Of a stretch of 35,664 nucleotides of DNA, positions 34,533-35,664 are shown one piece after another. Position numbers and translations under genes: made by a program. This DNA is from Solobacterium sp. (GTDB lineage Bacteria; Bacillota_I; Bacilli_A; Erysipelotrichales; Erysipelotrichaceae), in contig JAFRMA010000104.1 of the NCBI GenBank assembly GCA_017430925.1, positions 1-35,664 on the forward strand. The letters run 5' to 3'. The notes below the pieces were generated by a model that saw only the letters and a program-made list of their open reading frames with translations, had not been told where the DNA came from and ran no database searches. How positions within the stretch are numbered: position 1 is the first letter of the stretch; the number at the start of each line of letters is the position of its first letter.

Positions 34533-35664
34533 TTATTCTTCCTCTCTGATTCTTTTCATGATTTCTGCCGGAGTCTTTCTTTCCTGACTCCAGATCATGG
34601 CTTTCCTCAATAATGGTACCGCATATTCAAAATACGTAAATAACCCGTCACAGAGATAATACTCTCTTGTCTGGCTATGACGGTCTTTCGGACATCCGCC
34701 GTGGCAGATAAACTCATACGGACATATCTTACACTTCTCCGCGATATTCTTCTTTTCTTCACCGAATGCCTGCTGGAAAGGATGATCCGCAAGTTCTGAC
34801 AAAGATGTATCGGTGATATTCCCGAGCTTGTGTTTCTGGTCCACAAAGTGATCACAGGCATAGACACTTCCGTCTCTTTCCACGATGAGGACATTCCCGC
34901 AAGTCTCGCTGAACCAGCATACATTGGCTTTCCGGCCGGATAATACCAGGGCGGTTTCCGCAAAGATCTGGACGTTTAATCTTCCCAGATCATGCGTGAT
35001 CCACTCCTGGAAGACTTCTTTCAGGAAACGTCCGTAACTGCCTGGCGTAACGGAATCTTCGGTTGTACTGCCGTCTTCGTTGTACCGGACAATGGGGATG
35101 AACTGGATCCAGCCGGAGCGGAAACTGCGCAGTGAAGCGTATACGGAACGTGCCGCGTTCGCAGTATCTTCGGTAACCGTACATAGCAGATCCGGGTGGA
35201 TGCCGTACTTTTCCAGAAGTTCTACTGCCTTCTTCACCCTGGTATATGTACCGTCTTCATTCACATCTACCCTGTACAGATCATGAACAAATCTTGTGCC
35301 GTCAATACTGACTCCGATATCAAACTTTTCTCTCTTGAGGAATTCACACCACTTCTCATCGATCAATAACCCGTTTGTCTGGATGTTGTTCCAGCAGGTT
35401 TTCTCTTTGGGAAGATACTTCTTCTGCAGCCGTACGACTTCTTCATAGAAATCCAGTCCTGCCAGGGTTGGCTCACCGCCGTGCCAGGTAAACGATACAA
35501 CGTCTTCCTTCGTGCTCTGAATGTAATCAGAGATATATCTCTCCAGAAGTTCCGGATTCATCCGGATACGTTCAAAAGTTTCTCCGTTATCCGCATTCAG
35601 GTAGTAACAATACCGGCATCTCATATTACAAAAAGAACCTGTCGGTTTTGTCATGGTCACAAAC
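34533..35664 (-). CDS. Radical SAM/SPASM protein, anaerobic sulfatase maturase-like (5' end outside window)
   Basis: At least 375 residues. The radical SAM cluster motif C-x3-C-x2-C is in TGSFCNMRCRYCYYLN, followed by the SPASM region with CGNVLIVERDGSVYACDHFV and CKICPYEFICHGGCPKDRH, which hold auxiliary [4Fe-4S] ligands. This order fits anaerobic sulfatase-maturating enzymes that convert Cys or Ser to formylglycine; related SPASM enzymes modify other peptides. An in-frame GTG at 35658-35660 and an ATG follow, but the frame stays open to the window edge and the family usually has a few more residues, so the true start is probably outside. No sulfatase gene is in the window. Confidence 0.9.
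   Translation of the reverse strand, partial: FVTMTKPTGSFCNMRCRYCYYLNADNGETFERIRMNPELLERYISDYIQSTKEDVVSFTWHGGEPTLAGLDFYEEVVRLQKKYLPKEKTCWNNIQTNGLLIDEKWCEFLKREKFDIGVSIDGTRFVHDLYRVDVNEDGTYTRVKKAVELLEKYGIHPDLLCTVTEDTANAARSVYASLRSFRSGWIQFIPIVRYNEDGSTTEDSVTPGSYGRFLKEVFQEWITHDLGRLNVQIFAETALVLSGRKANVCWFSETCGNVLIVERDGSVYACDHFVDQKHKLGNITDTSLSELADHPFQQAFGEEKKNIAEKCKICPYEFICHGGCPKDRHSQTREYYLCDGLFTYFEYAVPLLRKAMIWSQERKTPAEIMKRIREEE

Overview
The window looks like a chromosomal segment of a Bacillota (Firmicutes) bacterium. The evidence is strong AGGAGG-type ribosome-binding sites, the tilS-hpt-ftsH-hslO-dusB housekeeping set, a TagO/WecA-like transferase, a DUF1146 (YwzB-like) gene next to upp, and several lipoproteins. 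The anaerobic sulfatase-maturase-like radical SAM gene and the gene mix suggest an anaerobic gut-type member, possibly Erysipelotrichia; that placement is inference. No IS element, prophage, CRISPR array, rRNA or tRNA was seen.

Region 1 (1-2.7 kb): the tail of a LysR-like regulator converges on a minus-strand set: a Pro/Thr-linker lipoprotein, a small Cys-rich protein, an aldo/keto reductase and an RNA 2',3'-cyclic phosphodiesterase. Region 2 (2.8-8.1 kb): an M20 peptidase and a YfcC-type carrier form a minus-strand operon. A PatB/MalY-type C-S lyase is divergent from it, and a second M20 peptidase converges on the lyase at a bidirectional terminator. The divergent promoter region carries two perfect inverted repeats. 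Together these resemble an uptake/deacylation/C-S-lyase module for conjugated amino acids.

Region 3 (8.16-22.16 kb): about 15 tightly packed or overlapping minus-strand genes run from a solitary PemK/MazF-like gene through tilS, hpt, ftsH, a MATE exporter, a small membrane protein, a GH2 glycosidase, hslO, dusB, a lipoprotein, an unrecognised protein, yaaA, a LOG-family protein, an AlkD-like glycosylase and a CDF metal exporter. Region 4 (22.2-28.5 kb) holds envelope and salvage genes: an MscS channel, a large surface protein with three beta-type repeats behind a proline-rich stalk, TagO, DUF1146, upp, and a degenerate GT-B-like protein. Three of these genes appear to lack Shine-Dalgarno sequences and have -10 hexamers placed so that their mRNAs would be leaderless or nearly so.

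Region 5 (28.4-35.66 kb): a minus-strand operon of a radical SAM/SPASM maturase (5' end outside the window), oligoendopeptidase F, a polytopic PTPS-related membrane protein, a homodimeric-type ABC exporter and an SGNH hydrolase. Its last gene overlaps the convergent GT gene tail to tail.
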